Shown piece by piece: positions 34,149-42,541 of a stretch of 64,000 nucleotides of DNA; within the stretch, counting starts at the first letter, position 1; each line of letters begins with the position of its first letter. The notes under the pieces were generated by a model. That model saw only the letters and a list, made by a program, of their open reading frames with translations. It was not told the DNA's origin and made no database searches. The stretch covers positions 39,139-103,138 of the forward strand of contig NZ_JAFBIX010000008.1 of NCBI RefSeq assembly GCF_021531895.1, given 5' to 3'. The position numbers and the translations under genes are program-made. The stretch is from Faecalicatena contorta (GTDB taxonomy: Bacteria > Bacillota > Clostridia > Lachnospirales > Lachnospiraceae).

Positions 34149-34472
34149 TTAAAATGACACGATTAATTGCATTTTAAATCGTTCTTCTCCATAAACCGCA
34201 TGCGGGATTCCCTTTGGCATGATTAGTGTATCGCCCTCCTCAAGGTAGAACACATCATCCGCCACCGTAAAGCGACCTTTTCCTTCAAGCACCGTCACCA
34301 TTGCATCTCCACCGGAAGAATGAGTGGAAATCTCTTCCCCTTTGTCAAAGGAAAATAAAGTCATGCTGACAGAATTGTTCTGAACAAGCGTCTTGCTGAC
34401 AACCTGCCCCTCCAAATACTCTACCTGATCCTTTAATGCTAACTTTACTTGCTTCTCAATGTTCTTATACAT
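34149..34472 (-). CDS. Cupin domain protein
   Basis: A 107-residue single-domain cupin. Motif 1 is ISTHSSGGDAMVTVLEGKG, where one usual histidine is replaced (HSSG), and motif 2 is LEEGDTLIMPKGIPHAV. It has metal-binding potential, but no substrate can be assigned. It ends a three-gene run with the DUF4186 and DUF1653 genes, with 17 bp to the former. Confidence 0.88.
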   Translation of the reverse strand: MYKNIEKQVKLALKDQVEYLEGQVVSKTLVQNNSVSMTLFSFDKGEEISTHSSGGDAMVTVLEGKGRFTVADDVFYLEEGDTLIMPKGIPHAVYGEERFKMQLIVSF

Positions 34473-34489
34473 CTTTCTTTTCCTCCTAA

Positions 34490-34930
34490 TTATAAAAACG
34501 GCAGTGTCATCTGTTCATACTTTTCTTCCATCTCTATTTCAGAGACTTCGTACCCCTCCATCTGACGACCGACCCATTCCATCAGCACATCTACCACATA
34601 ATCCTGCTGCTCTTCGGTAAGTTCCTTTCCTCTGGGAAAATGATGCCATTTCTCCAGACAGCCTCTGCAGCAGCAAGCCGTAGCATGCTGCGCAATGAAA
34701 ATCGGATGGCCTTTCATCGGTGTTTGTTTACCATCATTAGGAATCACCGCTGGCGCCAGACGCTGACTGACAAAGTCCTTGGCATGCTCCCGAATCTTGT
34801 CACCGCCTTTATCAAGCACATATTTCTTATCCTTTTCTTTTAGATGAAACCCACTGCGAAACTTCGACTGGGATAAACGTTCAAACAAATCTTCCAGATT
34901 CCTTTTCTCACCATCACACAATCTTCTCAC
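34490..34930 (-). CDS. DUF4186 family protein
   Basis: A 146-residue protein with the DUF4186 hallmarks as I know them: SKFRSGFHLKEKDKKYV, RLAPAVIPNDGKQTPMKGHP and the Cys-rich HATACCCRGCLEKWHHFP. The Cys/His group (about residues 83-97) suggests metal binding. The function of the family is unknown. It lies between the DUF1653 and cupin genes with gaps of about 15 bp, so the three form an operon. Confidence 0.87.
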   Translation of the reverse strand: MRRLCDGEKRNLEDLFERLSQSKFRSGFHLKEKDKKYVLDKGGDKIREHAKDFVSQRLAPAVIPNDGKQTPMKGHPIFIAQHATACCCRGCLEKWHHFPRGKELTEEQQDYVVDVLMEWVGRQMEGYEVSEIEMEEKYEQMTLPFL

Positions 34931-34945
34931 TCTTCTTATCCATCG

Positions 34946-35416
34946 TTAATCTTCCACCTTCTCAAACCGATACTTCTGCTTCACATCTGGATACTTCTGT
35001 CTGTCCACTTCACTCATGAACATCGCATACGGTCTGGCACACACCTTAAATGGTGCATACAACGCCTGATAAATCACTAGTCTCTCGCCTGTCTCTGTAT
35101 GTGACGCAAACGCAAGCACCTTATACAGATACTCCGAAGTATCCGCAGATACCCACTCACGCTTAAAATGCTGCACGATATCACCCACACGGATATCCCC
35201 GTTCATTACCTCTGCCGGCTGTTCCTCTTCAGGTTCTGAGGCAATCGGTTCTGACTCTAATTCCTCATATTCGTCCTTGTCAAGAGAGACCGGAACACCG
35301 GTTTTGCCTGTGATATGAACACCGCCATACCAGGTACCCTCGATAGTAAAAATGTCACCAATGTCGTATTCCGAAGAATAATCATTATTTTTCTTTATAA
35401 TCTTAATTTTATTCAT
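34946..35416 (-). CDS. Protein with C-terminal DUF1653 domain
   Basis: A 156-residue soluble protein. The N-terminal 50 residues form a beta-rich module ([19 protein letters not shown]). A Glu/Pro-rich acidic linker follows, then a C-terminal DUF1653 domain: [30 protein letters not shown] and [18 protein letters not shown]. The domain usually occurs alone; the extra N-terminal module is unusual. ATG 35416 has GAGGTGA upstream; GTG 35425 is the alternative start. Confidence 0.82.
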   Translation of the reverse strand: MNKIKIIKKNNDYSSEYDIGDIFTIEGTWYGGVHITGKTGVPVSLDKDEYEELESEPIASEPEEEQPAEVMNGDIRVGDIVQHFKREWVSADTSEYLYKVLAFASHTETGERLVIYQALYAPFKVCARPYAMFMSEVDRQKYPDVKQKYRFEKVED

Positions 35417-35492
35417 TGGAGTCACCTCAATTTCCCTATTGCTTTTTCAATTTGCCTATAATCATTTATTTTCTCTCGTAGCGAGAGCTTCA

Positions 35493-35627
35493 TCAAGACT
35501 TCCCGCCAACATGCTCAGATAAGATGTTCTCACCGTATCCTTCATAGAAAGTCCCAGTTCCACCATTTTCTTTTATTTCTTCTAGATTATTAACCGGCAG
35601 TTTAACTTCGATTTCATAATGATTCAA
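35493..35627 (-). CDS. Possible 44-codon ORF in a decayed region
   Basis: A TTG-started frame behind GAGGGG reads NHYEIEVKLPVNNLEEI and ends SEHVGGKS. A second overlapping frame in the same stretch reads MVELGLSMKDTVRTSYLSM and ends ATRENK. Both look protein-like, which suggests a frameshifted remnant rather than a working gene. No family was recognised. The rest of 35,426-35,692 shows only short inverted repeats such as TCTCTCGTAGCGAGAG (about 35470-35487). Confidence 0.3.
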   Translation of the reverse strand: MNHYEIEVKLPVNNLEEIKENGGTGTFYEGYGENILSEHVGGKS

Positions 35628-35692
35628 TAAATATCCCCTCCCCGGTCATTACAATCTCTCTACCTTCAACTATAATTCAACTATCGCGTTAT

Positions 35693-36358
35693 CTATTCCT
35701 CTGCTTCATCCAACGCCACTCCTTCGCCCCATTCCTTCAGATACCTGAGATATTCTGCTTCTGTATTCAGGAAATTCTCTGCATTCTCGGGCAGTACGAT
35801 GGGTTCCAATGTACCTGCGATATAATTGCACACATATATCACTTTGCTGCAATTCAGGAATACCCAGTCGAATTGTACTTTTTCATTTTTCTGGCGTTGT
35901 TCCATGTATTCGAATAGAGATTGTGCATCAATCGTTGTCTCGTCTGTCGGATGTAAGAACAGATACAATCCATTATAGCGTTTGTTCTTGTAGTTGGCAT
36001 TTAGTTTTTCCAACTTCCTGTCGAATCGATACTCTGCTTTTTTCAGATAATCCTGCTCTAGTTCCGGATCGGGTAACACAGCCCAGAATCTTCCGTTGTA
36101 AAAGTACAGCCGATCTCCGTACCGTTCGATTGCCGATTCTGGGAGTTCTTCTTTCCGGCATCCCAGATATTGTTCAATGAAGGATTCTGTCTTTCCATCG
36201 TCTGGCATGAGTGCCTGACTGACTTCCAGTCCAAAGTCCATGGTCTCATTGATCCAGTCCGGAGATTCACTTTTGATGAAGACAGGCTTATATTCTGCCC
36301 ACAGATACTTTAATGAAACTGCTGCGTATATCTCATTTAACAGCTTTTCATATGCCAT
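35693..36358 (-). CDS. Hypothetical soluble protein, 221 residues
   Basis: A 221-residue acidic protein without membrane segments or signal peptide, starting MAYEKLLNEIYAAVSLKYLW behind a perfect GGGAGGT. It contains GDRLYFYNGRFWAVLPDPEL, then a Lys/Arg-rich helix (RFDRKLEKLNANYKNKRY) and ends EGVALDEAEE. I do not recognise the family and see no catalytic motif. It lies between a decayed ORF and a metallophosphoesterase remnant, so the neighbourhood seems subject to gene loss. Confidence 0.65.
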   Translation of the reverse strand: MAYEKLLNEIYAAVSLKYLWAEYKPVFIKSESPDWINETMDFGLEVSQALMPDDGKTESFIEQYLGCRKEELPESAIERYGDRLYFYNGRFWAVLPDPELEQDYLKKAEYRFDRKLEKLNANYKNKRYNGLYLFLHPTDETTIDAQSLFEYMEQRQKNEKVQFDWVFLNCSKVIYVCNYIAGTLEPIVLPENAENFLNTEAEYLRYLKEWGEGVALDEAEE

Positions 36359-36412
36359 CTTTCTACCTCCCGTCTCTGACCTTTTGGTAACTTAGTACAG
36401 AGTATGGCAGTT

Positions 36413-36574
36413 TTATTCAGACTCGCCCCACTCTAATATTTCCTTCAGACTCCTTGGTTCATAATCCATATGCATCTCCTCTAATGATTGATATGGCCTT
36501 CCATCGTAATTTCTCCCGCCATTGTCAATCTGACTACAGCAGAATAGATGCAGGTCACTAATATAATAATTCAT
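36413..36574 (-). pseudogene. Metallophosphoesterase remnant, first 35 codons kept
   Basis: A 53-codon frame with a good GAGAGGG site starts MNYYISDLHLFCCSQIDNGG and continues RNYDGRPYQSLEEM. This is the N-terminus of calcineurin-like phosphoesterases, with the metal motif DxH in ISDLHL. In that family more than 100 further residues follow with GNHD and GH motifs; none occurs here. After about residue 35 the frame continues HMDYEPRSLKEILEWGESE and stops, possibly the C-terminus of another protein joined by a deletion. The part may still be translated. Confidence 0.65.
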
Positions 36575-36586
36575 TGATTGCCCTCT

Positions 36587-37555
36587 CTACTCAAATGGAT
36601 ACCGTACTCCCCAGTCTTCTCGAAGTGCATCCATCTGTTCCATAATCTTCACGGTCTCGCTGTGTGGCATTTCTTCACATTCCAATTGTCCAGCTTCCAA
36701 CGCTCTCTTGCAGGCCTCGACTTCATACTCGTATCCGGTGATCTGCTTTGGTACTTCTATGGTGCGGACTAATGTTCTGTCCTTTGTAAACACTTCGATC
36801 TTGTCAATATTATTGATATTATATGCGATCAGATAGCCCTTGGTGCCGTAGATGATGCCGTACTGCTCTGTTGCGGCCATCATTCCTGCGTGCAATGTTG
36901 CAATACGTCCATCTTTGTAACTGAAGATCATCGCATCTTCTGCATCCATGCCGGAATCTATTTTTACACAAGTTGAAGTGATTTTCTCGATATCATTTCC
37001 AAAGAACATACTGGCGAAATTGATTGGATATACACCCACATCCAGCAGTGCTCCGCCGGCAAGTTCCGGCTTGATCAGACGTTCTACTCCAGACAGTTCA
37101 TACCCCAGATTCGCACTCAGCATTTGTAGTTCTCCAAGTTCTCCACCTTCCAGAATATCTGTGATAATCTTTCGAGACGGCATATAGCGGGTCCAGATCG
37201 CCTCTGTGATAAATACGTGCTTTTCTTTTGCATAATCAAGAAGCTCTCTTGCCTGTTTCGCATTTGCAGTAAACGCTTTTTCACACAATACCGGCTTTCC
37301 ATAGGTAATACATAATTTTGCATGTTCCAGATGATGAGAATGTGGGGTCGCGATATAAACCAGATCTACGTTCTCATCAGCCAGCATCTCCTCATAAGAG
37401 CCATAGGCTTTCTCAACATGCTCATCCTCTGCAAATCTTTGCGCCTTCTGCAGATTCCGGGAAGCAACTGCATATGCATCAGCCCCTTCCATACCGTTCA
37501 ATGTAAGTGCCATCTTGCGAGCAATACCGCCTGCGCCTAATATTCCAACCTTCAT
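36587..37555 (-). CDS. Gfo/Idh/MocA family oxidoreductase
   Basis: A 322-residue NAD(P)-dependent dehydrogenase. The Rossmann motif is GILGAGGIARKMALTL at the N-terminus, followed by DLVYIATPHSHHLEHAKLCI and GKPVLCEKAF (the conserved EK). The C-terminal domain has GGALLDVGVYPINFASMFFG. Substrates of close relatives are sugars or dihydrodiols; the sequence does not decide. It begins 3 bp after the proC stop with AAGGAG inside the end of proC, so they are cotranscribed. Confidence 0.9.
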   Translation of the reverse strand: MKVGILGAGGIARKMALTLNGMEGADAYAVASRNLQKAQRFAEDEHVEKAYGSYEEMLADENVDLVYIATPHSHHLEHAKLCITYGKPVLCEKAFTANAKQARELLDYAKEKHVFITEAIWTRYMPSRKIITDILEGGELGELQMLSANLGYELSGVERLIKPELAGGALLDVGVYPINFASMFFGNDIEKITSTCVKIDSGMDAEDAMIFSYKDGRIATLHAGMMAATEQYGIIYGTKGYLIAYNINNIDKIEVFTKDRTLVRTIEVPKQITGYEYEVEACKRALEAGQLECEEMPHSETVKIMEQMDALREDWGVRYPFE

Positions 37556-37558
37556 TTC

Positions 37559-38362
37559 TCATTCTCCTTTTCTATCATCCAGATTTTCTGTGCAGGCTCC
37601 CATTGCCTCCATTACTGCATTGCGGAAGCCGCATTCTTCCAACTTCTTGACCATCTCAATCGTAATTCCTCCAGGGGTACATACTTGATTCTGCAGCTCT
37701 GCCGGATGCTTTCCTGACTTCAGGACCATCTCCGCACTTCCTTTTACAGCCTGTGCACTCAGACGGATTGCCTGATCCCATGGAAATCCTTCTCTTGCGG
37801 CTCCATTTGCCATTGCGTCTATCAACATAAAGATCATCGCCGGAGATGAACCTGTAACCGGAATAATTCCATTCAGCAGTCTCTCTGGCATCCGTTCTGC
37901 TGCCCCGAATCCTCCGATCAATCTTGTAAGTTCTTCCACCTCTTCTTCTGTAACGTTATCGTTCGGCGCTACTGCGGTTACCGCTGCACCAACCGTAGCA
38001 CAGGTATTCGGCATAGTACGAACAATCTTCTGATCAGCGCCGATGTGTGACTGAATCTCATCCAGTGTAACACCTGCTGCCACAGACCATACGATGGTTC
38101 CATTTTCCTGGACAGTCTCGGCAATTTCATCGAACACATCCGGACAGAATCTTGGATGAATTGCAATCAATACAATATCTGCTTTTGCTGCTTCTTTATT
38201 ATCCTGTGTAATATTAACTCCCAAAGTATCCTTGATCTTTTCAAGGCTTGGCAGATAGATATCCGACACCAGAATCTCAGCCGGATTAATCAATTTGTTA
38301 TTCACAATTCCTCCAAGAATTGCATTTGCGATAAGTCCACATCCAATGGTTCCTAACTTCAT
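37559..38362 (-). CDS. proC: Pyrroline-5-carboxylate reductase
   Basis: A 267-residue protein with the Rossmann start KLGTIGCGLIANAILGG, VRTMPNTCATVGAAVTAV, the conserved VTGSSPAMIFMLIDAMANGA and the C-terminal motif QVCTPGGITIEMVKKLEE. It carries out the last step of proline synthesis. ATG 38362 follows AGGAGGAAGAG; the longer frame to 38431 overlaps the ABC-F gene and lacks family support. Confidence 0.92.
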   Translation of the reverse strand: MKLGTIGCGLIANAILGGIVNNKLINPAEILVSDIYLPSLEKIKDTLGVNITQDNKEAAKADIVLIAIHPRFCPDVFDEIAETVQENGTIVWSVAAGVTLDEIQSHIGADQKIVRTMPNTCATVGAAVTAVAPNDNVTEEEVEELTRLIGGFGAAERMPERLLNGIIPVTGSSPAMIFMLIDAMANGAAREGFPWDQAIRLSAQAVKGSAEMVLKSGKHPAELQNQVCTPGGITIEMVKKLEECGFRNAVMEAMGACTENLDDRKGE

Positions 38363-38394
38363 CTTCTCTTCCTCCTCGTAAGTTTTGAACATAT

Positions 38395-39951
38395 TTATAC
38401 CAGTCTCGTGGTCCATTTCGTACAATCCCATACGTCTGTCGCAATTCCATCATAAAATTCTGGTTCGTGGCACACCATAAGAATACTTCCTTTATAATCA
38501 ATCAGTGCTCTTTTCAGCTCATCTTTTGCCATTACGTCCAGATGATTCGTCGGCTCATCCAACACCAGAATATTGGACGGGCGGTTGATCAGCCTACACA
38601 GCCGAACCTTCGCCTGTTCGCCTCCTGAAAGCACCTTTACTTTACTTTCGATATGATTCGTGGTCAGACCACATTTTGCAAGGGCAGAACGTGCTTCGTA
38701 TTGGGTGAATCCTGGGAATTCGTTCCAGATCTCTTCCAGACAAGTAGTCTCGATATCCGGCGGCATCTCCTGCTCGAAGTATCCGATTTCCAGATAATCT
38801 CCCTGCTCTACCGAACCTTCAAGCGGATCGATCAGTCCCAGAATACTCTTAAGAAGCGTGGTCTTTCCGATTCCATTTGCACCGGTCAATACAATCTTAC
38901 TTCCTCTTTCCATCTCCAGATTCAGAGGTGAAGACAGGGGATCATCATATCCAATCACCAGGTCTTTGGTTGTGAAGATATATCTGCCCGGCGTCCTTGC
39001 GACCTTAAAGTTGAATTCTGGTTTCGGCTTCTCGGCTGCAAGTTCAATGATGTCCATCTTATCCAGCTTTTTCTGACGGGACATTGCCATATTTCTGGTC
39101 GCGACACGTGCCTTATTTCTTGCCACAAAGTCTTTAAGCTCCGCAATCTCTTTCTGCTGACGGTTATAGGCTGCCTCAAGCTGTGCTTTCTTCATTGCGT
39201 AGACTTCCTGAAATTTATCATAATCTCCTACATAACGTGTAAGCTGCAGATTATCCATATGGTAGATGAGATTAATGACGCTGTTCAAAAAAGGAATATC
39301 ATGAGATATCAGAATAAATGCGTTCTCATAGTCCTGCAGATATCGCTTCAACCAGGTGATATGTTCCACATCCAGATAATTGGTGGGCTCATCCAACAAT
39401 AAGATATCTGGCTTTTCAAGAAGTAATTTGCCCAGAAGAACTTTGGTTCGCTGCCCGCCTGAAAGATCAGTTACATCCCGCTCCAGTCCGAGTTCCAGAA
39501 GTCCCAGCGCTCTTGCAACTTCTTCTACTTTCGAATCTATCAGATAGAAGTCCCGATTAGTGAGCAGATCCTGAATGACTCCCAGTTCCTCCATATAGGC
39601 TTCCATCTGCTGTTCATCTGCATCTCCCATCTTATCACAGATCTCATTCATCCGCGCTTCCATATCGAACAAAGAATCAAAGGCACTTCTGAGAACGGAT
39701 CCTATGGTCATGCCTTCTGTAAGGACTGCGTGCTGATCCAGATACCCGACCTTCACGTTCTTCGCCCATTCAATCTTGCCTTCATCCGGCATAAGCTTCC
39801 CGGTGATAATGTTCATAAAGGTAGATTTCCCCTCGCCATTTGCTCCAACCAGACCGATGTGCTCTCCCTTTAACAAGCGGAAAGAGACATCTTCAAAAAT
39901 CGCACGATTACCAAAACCGTGCGATAAATGTTCCACATTCAGAATACTCAT
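38395..39951 (-). CDS. ABC-F family ATPase
   Basis: A 518-residue protein with two ABC domains and no membrane part. Domain 1 has GANGEGKST (36-44), LSGGQRTKVLLGKLLLEKPD and LLLDEPTNYLD; domain 2 has GANGIGKTT, LSGGEQAKVRLCRL and LVLDEPTNHLD. The charged linker between them (about residues 245-305, KKAQLEAAYNRQQKEIAEL) is typical of ABC-F factors acting on the ribosome. The sequence looks like the YkpA/YbiT housekeeping group; resistance-type function cannot be excluded. Confidence 0.92.
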   Translation of the reverse strand: MSILNVEHLSHGFGNRAIFEDVSFRLLKGEHIGLVGANGEGKSTFMNIITGKLMPDEGKIEWAKNVKVGYLDQHAVLTEGMTIGSVLRSAFDSLFDMEARMNEICDKMGDADEQQMEAYMEELGVIQDLLTNRDFYLIDSKVEEVARALGLLELGLERDVTDLSGGQRTKVLLGKLLLEKPDILLLDEPTNYLDVEHITWLKRYLQDYENAFILISHDIPFLNSVINLIYHMDNLQLTRYVGDYDKFQEVYAMKKAQLEAAYNRQQKEIAELKDFVARNKARVATRNMAMSRQKKLDKMDIIELAAEKPKPEFNFKVARTPGRYIFTTKDLVIGYDDPLSSPLNLEMERGSKIVLTGANGIGKTTLLKSILGLIDPLEGSVEQGDYLEIGYFEQEMPPDIETTCLEEIWNEFPGFTQYEARSALAKCGLTTNHIESKVKVLSGGEQAKVRLCRLINRPSNILVLDEPTNHLDVMAKDELKRALIDYKGSILMVCHEPEFYDGIATDVWDCTKWTTRLV

Positions 39952-39960
39952 ATAACCTCC

Positions 39961-40800
39961 TCAATCATTTACCATATATGTATGTATATCATCCAATGTA
40001 TCGATCAATGGATCCAACAAGTCTATACGCTCACATGCATTACTCAATACGACCATTACATATGGATGTTCATCTGCCATCACAATTCCCGCATCATTCT
40101 GTACCATATAATAATCACTGGAATTGATCCAGCCTGCCTTGGAATATACCGTATACGTATCTCCTAATGTGTCATAGATACATGAATTCAAAGTATCTGT
40201 AAAAACAGATGCAAGCCACCGGGAATCTTCCGTATCACTCATAAAGTAATCATACATTTGCACCCACAAAAGTCCCAATTCTCTCGCTGTGATATCTGCC
40301 CACTTATCGATGAACTCTATATCACTACACCCGGCTTTTTCCATCCATTTTTGAAACACTTCTTTTCCATAAGTATTCCACAGCACTTTATATCCATCAT
40401 TACTGGATATATGAATGGTCTCCTCTATCACAGAGCGCTGCTCATCCAGGCAAGACGGCACTTCCTGTGCCAGACAGACTATATAAGGCCCTTTGATGGT
40501 GCTGGCAGAATAATAGGTCTTTGTCTCGCGATAACTAAAACCCTGACCACTGTTCAGATCATACATCCAGAAGCTGACATTATAACCTTCTGCTTCAATT
40601 GCCTCCGTTTTATCTTCTAATTCCTTCTTTAATCTTGGTTCCGGTTCATGAACAACCATATCTATTGCCGATGAGACCACACTGGCTCCAACTGCATGCG
40701 AATATGTACTTGATTCAGCCGCCTTTCCTGTCATGGTGCAAAAGCTGATCAGAGTCATAAGGAAAGCACACACAATAAGAACCGATCTTCCCTTTTTCAT
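39961..40800 (-). CDS. Secreted serine hydrolase, class A beta-lactamase-like
   Basis: A 279-residue protein with an N-terminal signal sequence (KKGRSVLIVCAFLMTLISF, cleavage probably near GKAAES). The SxxK motif is S100-T-I-K103 in YSASTIKGPYIV, the SxN motif S132-S-N134 and the third box SKAGW instead of KTG. This is the penicillin-recognising fold. It may act on peptidoglycan or be an inactive relative; the E166-loop equivalent of true class A lactamases was not identified. It lies between the aldo-keto reductase and ABC-F genes. Confidence 0.82.
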   Translation of the reverse strand: MKKGRSVLIVCAFLMTLISFCTMTGKAAESSTYSHAVGASVVSSAIDMVVHEPEPRLKKELEDKTEAIEAEGYNVSFWMYDLNSGQGFSYRETKTYYSASTIKGPYIVCLAQEVPSCLDEQRSVIEETIHISSNDGYKVLWNTYGKEVFQKWMEKAGCSDIEFIDKWADITARELGLLWVQMYDYFMSDTEDSRWLASVFTDTLNSCIYDTLGDTYTVYSKAGWINSSDYYMVQNDAGIVMADEHPYVMVVLSNACERIDLLDPLIDTLDDIHTYMVND

Positions 40801-40819
40801 AGCCTACCTCTTTCGTACT

Positions 40820-41842
40820 TTAGATTGCCTTTCCGGCCAGAACCTCCTGATAATCTTTGTAATTCTTCTTCAGAAGTTCCGGTGTATTCAGTCCATACGG
40901 GCATTTGGACTTGCACTGTCCACACTCCAGACACCCTTCAATCTTCTTCATCTTCTCCTGTGTCTCCTCTCCCAGATATGCAGCCGATGGCGCGCGCCGA
41001 AGAAGAAGTGACATTCTTGCACAGTTATTGATCTCGATTCCTGCCGGACATGGCATACAATATCCGCAGCCCCGGCAGAATTCCCCCTGCAGCTCCTGCT
41101 TATCTCTTGCAATCCTCTCTGCAATCTCTCCTTCCATCTTCGGTGGATTGTCCTGGTAGGATAAGAACTCATCCAATTCACGTTCTCTCTGGATTCCCCA
41201 GATTGGAAGGACGTTATCATATTGATTCATATATGCATAAGCCATCTCTGAATGATTGATCAGCCCTCCAGCCAGAGCTTTCATCGCCAGAAATCCCATA
41301 TCCTTCTCTTTACACTGCTCTACAAGATTCAGTTCCTGTTCTGAACTCAGATAGCTGAACGGAAACTGCAATGTGTCATAGAGCCCACTGTCTATTGCTT
41401 CCTGGGCCACCGCAAGACGATGGTTCGTAATTCCGATGAATCGGATCTTTCCCTGCTTTTTCGCTTCCAGCATTGCATCATATAACCCATCTTCTCCACC
41501 CGGTTTCGGACAGAATGCCGGATTATGAAACTGATATACATCTATATAATCAGTCTGCAGCTGTTTCAAAGATTCCTCAAGATCCTTCCAGAAGCCTTCC
41601 GCATCCTTAGCCATTGTTTTGGTCGTAATAAAGATATCTTTCCGCACATCCGACAGTGCATACCCAATCTTCTCTTCACTGTCGGTATACATCCGAGCGG
41701 TGTCAAACAGCCGCACTCCGTTCTCATACGCTTTTTGCAAAATCTTCGCTGCATCTTCCTTACTGATCCGCTGAATCGGCAGCGCCCCAAATCCATTCTT
41801 ATTTACCACAATATTCGTTCTTCCTAATCTGACAGTATCCAT
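40820..41842 (-). CDS. Aldo/keto reductase with two 4Fe-4S clusters
   Basis: A 340-residue protein. The AKR barrel has FDTARMYTDSEEKIGYAL with the catalytic Asp and Tyr, TKTMAKD with the Lys and YQFHNPAF with the His. A ferredoxin-like C-terminal extension holds Cys256-Cys259-Cys262-Cys266 and Cys304-Cys307-Cys310-Cys314. Such AKR-ferredoxin fusions are common in anaerobes and may draw electrons from ferredoxin rather than NADPH; the substrate is unknown. ATG 41842 has AAGGAGG. A 14-bp palindrome CCTCTGACCAGAGG lies upstream at 41888-41901. Confidence 0.92.
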   Translation of the reverse strand: MDTVRLGRTNIVVNKNGFGALPIQRISKEDAAKILQKAYENGVRLFDTARMYTDSEEKIGYALSDVRKDIFITTKTMAKDAEGFWKDLEESLKQLQTDYIDVYQFHNPAFCPKPGGEDGLYDAMLEAKKQGKIRFIGITNHRLAVAQEAIDSGLYDTLQFPFSYLSSEQELNLVEQCKEKDMGFLAMKALAGGLINHSEMAYAYMNQYDNVLPIWGIQRERELDEFLSYQDNPPKMEGEIAERIARDKQELQGEFCRGCGYCMPCPAGIEINNCARMSLLLRRAPSAAYLGEETQEKMKKIEGCLECGQCKSKCPYGLNTPELLKKNYKDYQEVLAGKAI

Positions 41843-41958
41843 AATTCTCCTCCTTCGTCTTATGTATTATCTTAGCACATCCTTTCACCTCTGACCAGAG
41901 GACAACACTGGATGAAATGTTGATAAAAATATAAATTTGGTTTTTCTTTCTGATAGCG

Positions 41959-41987
41959 TTGTTAATTGTTCCTTATCATGTTATAAT
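41959..41987 (+). promoter_or_regulatory. Hemerythrin promoter
   Basis: TTGTTA (41959-41964), a 17-bp spacer and TATAAT (41982-41987) precede the hemerythrin gene by 33 bp. Confidence 0.78.
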
Positions 41988-42019
41988 TTTATCAAATGAT
42001 TAGACAGGAGGCGTGCATT

Positions 42020-42442
42020 ATGTATGCAGAATTTAGTGACAACCTAATAACCGGTAATGAGATGATCGATTCTCAGCACAAAGAACTGATCTCTAAGATT
42101 AATGACGTTCTGAAAAGTTGCGAACAGAGCAATGATAAATTAGTCGCAGTAAAGACTCTGGACTTCTTGGAAGAATATACAGAATATCATTTCTCCGCAG
42201 AGGAAGCACTTCAGAGAGAGATTGAATATCCAGGCTACGATAAGCATAAAGCTCAGCATGACGCTTTCAAGCAGACGATCGCTGATCTTCAGGATATGCT
42301 TCAGGAAGAGGAAGGTCCATCTCCAGCTTTTGTAGCAAAGGTTCAGGAAAAGGTCGTTGAATGGCTTTATGTACATATCGAAGGCTTTGATCGTTCTGTT
42401 GCAGAATACAAATTTATGCGCGAGAACAATGCAAGACTTTAA
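42020..42442 (+). CDS. Bacteriohemerythrin
   Basis: A 140-residue four-helix oxygen-binding protein. The diiron ligands are in place: His20 (MIDSQHKEL), His57 and Glu61 (YHFSAEEAL), His76 and His80 (YDKHKAQHDAF) and the late HIEGFD pair. In anaerobes hemerythrins may scavenge or sense oxygen. ATG 42020 follows AGGAGG; the frame is open upstream to 41996. It is a monocistronic unit with its own promoter and a terminator hairpin at 42,476. Confidence 0.95.
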   Translation: MYAEFSDNLITGNEMIDSQHKELISKINDVLKSCEQSNDKLVAVKTLDFLEEYTEYHFSAEEALQREIEYPGYDKHKAQHDAFKQTIADLQDMLQEEEGPSPAFVAKVQEKVVEWLYVHIEGFDRSVAEYKFMRENNARL

Positions 42443-42475
42443 CAGCGATATCAGATTTTGATTCATAATCATAGC

Positions 42476-42494
42476 GCCCAGCTATAAGCTGGGC
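42476..42494 (+). terminator. Hairpin after the hemerythrin gene
   Basis: GCCCAGC (42476-42482) and GCTGGGC (42488-42494) form a perfect 7-bp stem with a 5-nt loop, followed by a T-rich but interrupted tract. Confidence 0.7.
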
Positions 42495-42541
42495 ACTATT
42501 TCTTATACATTTTATTATATTATTAACAAAGGAGACCTATT

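Noticed and set aside
41888..41901. Palindrome CCTCTGACCAGAGG upstream of the aldo/keto reductase
   Set aside because: Too short and without a clear promoter next to it; only mentioned in the gene entry as a possible operator.
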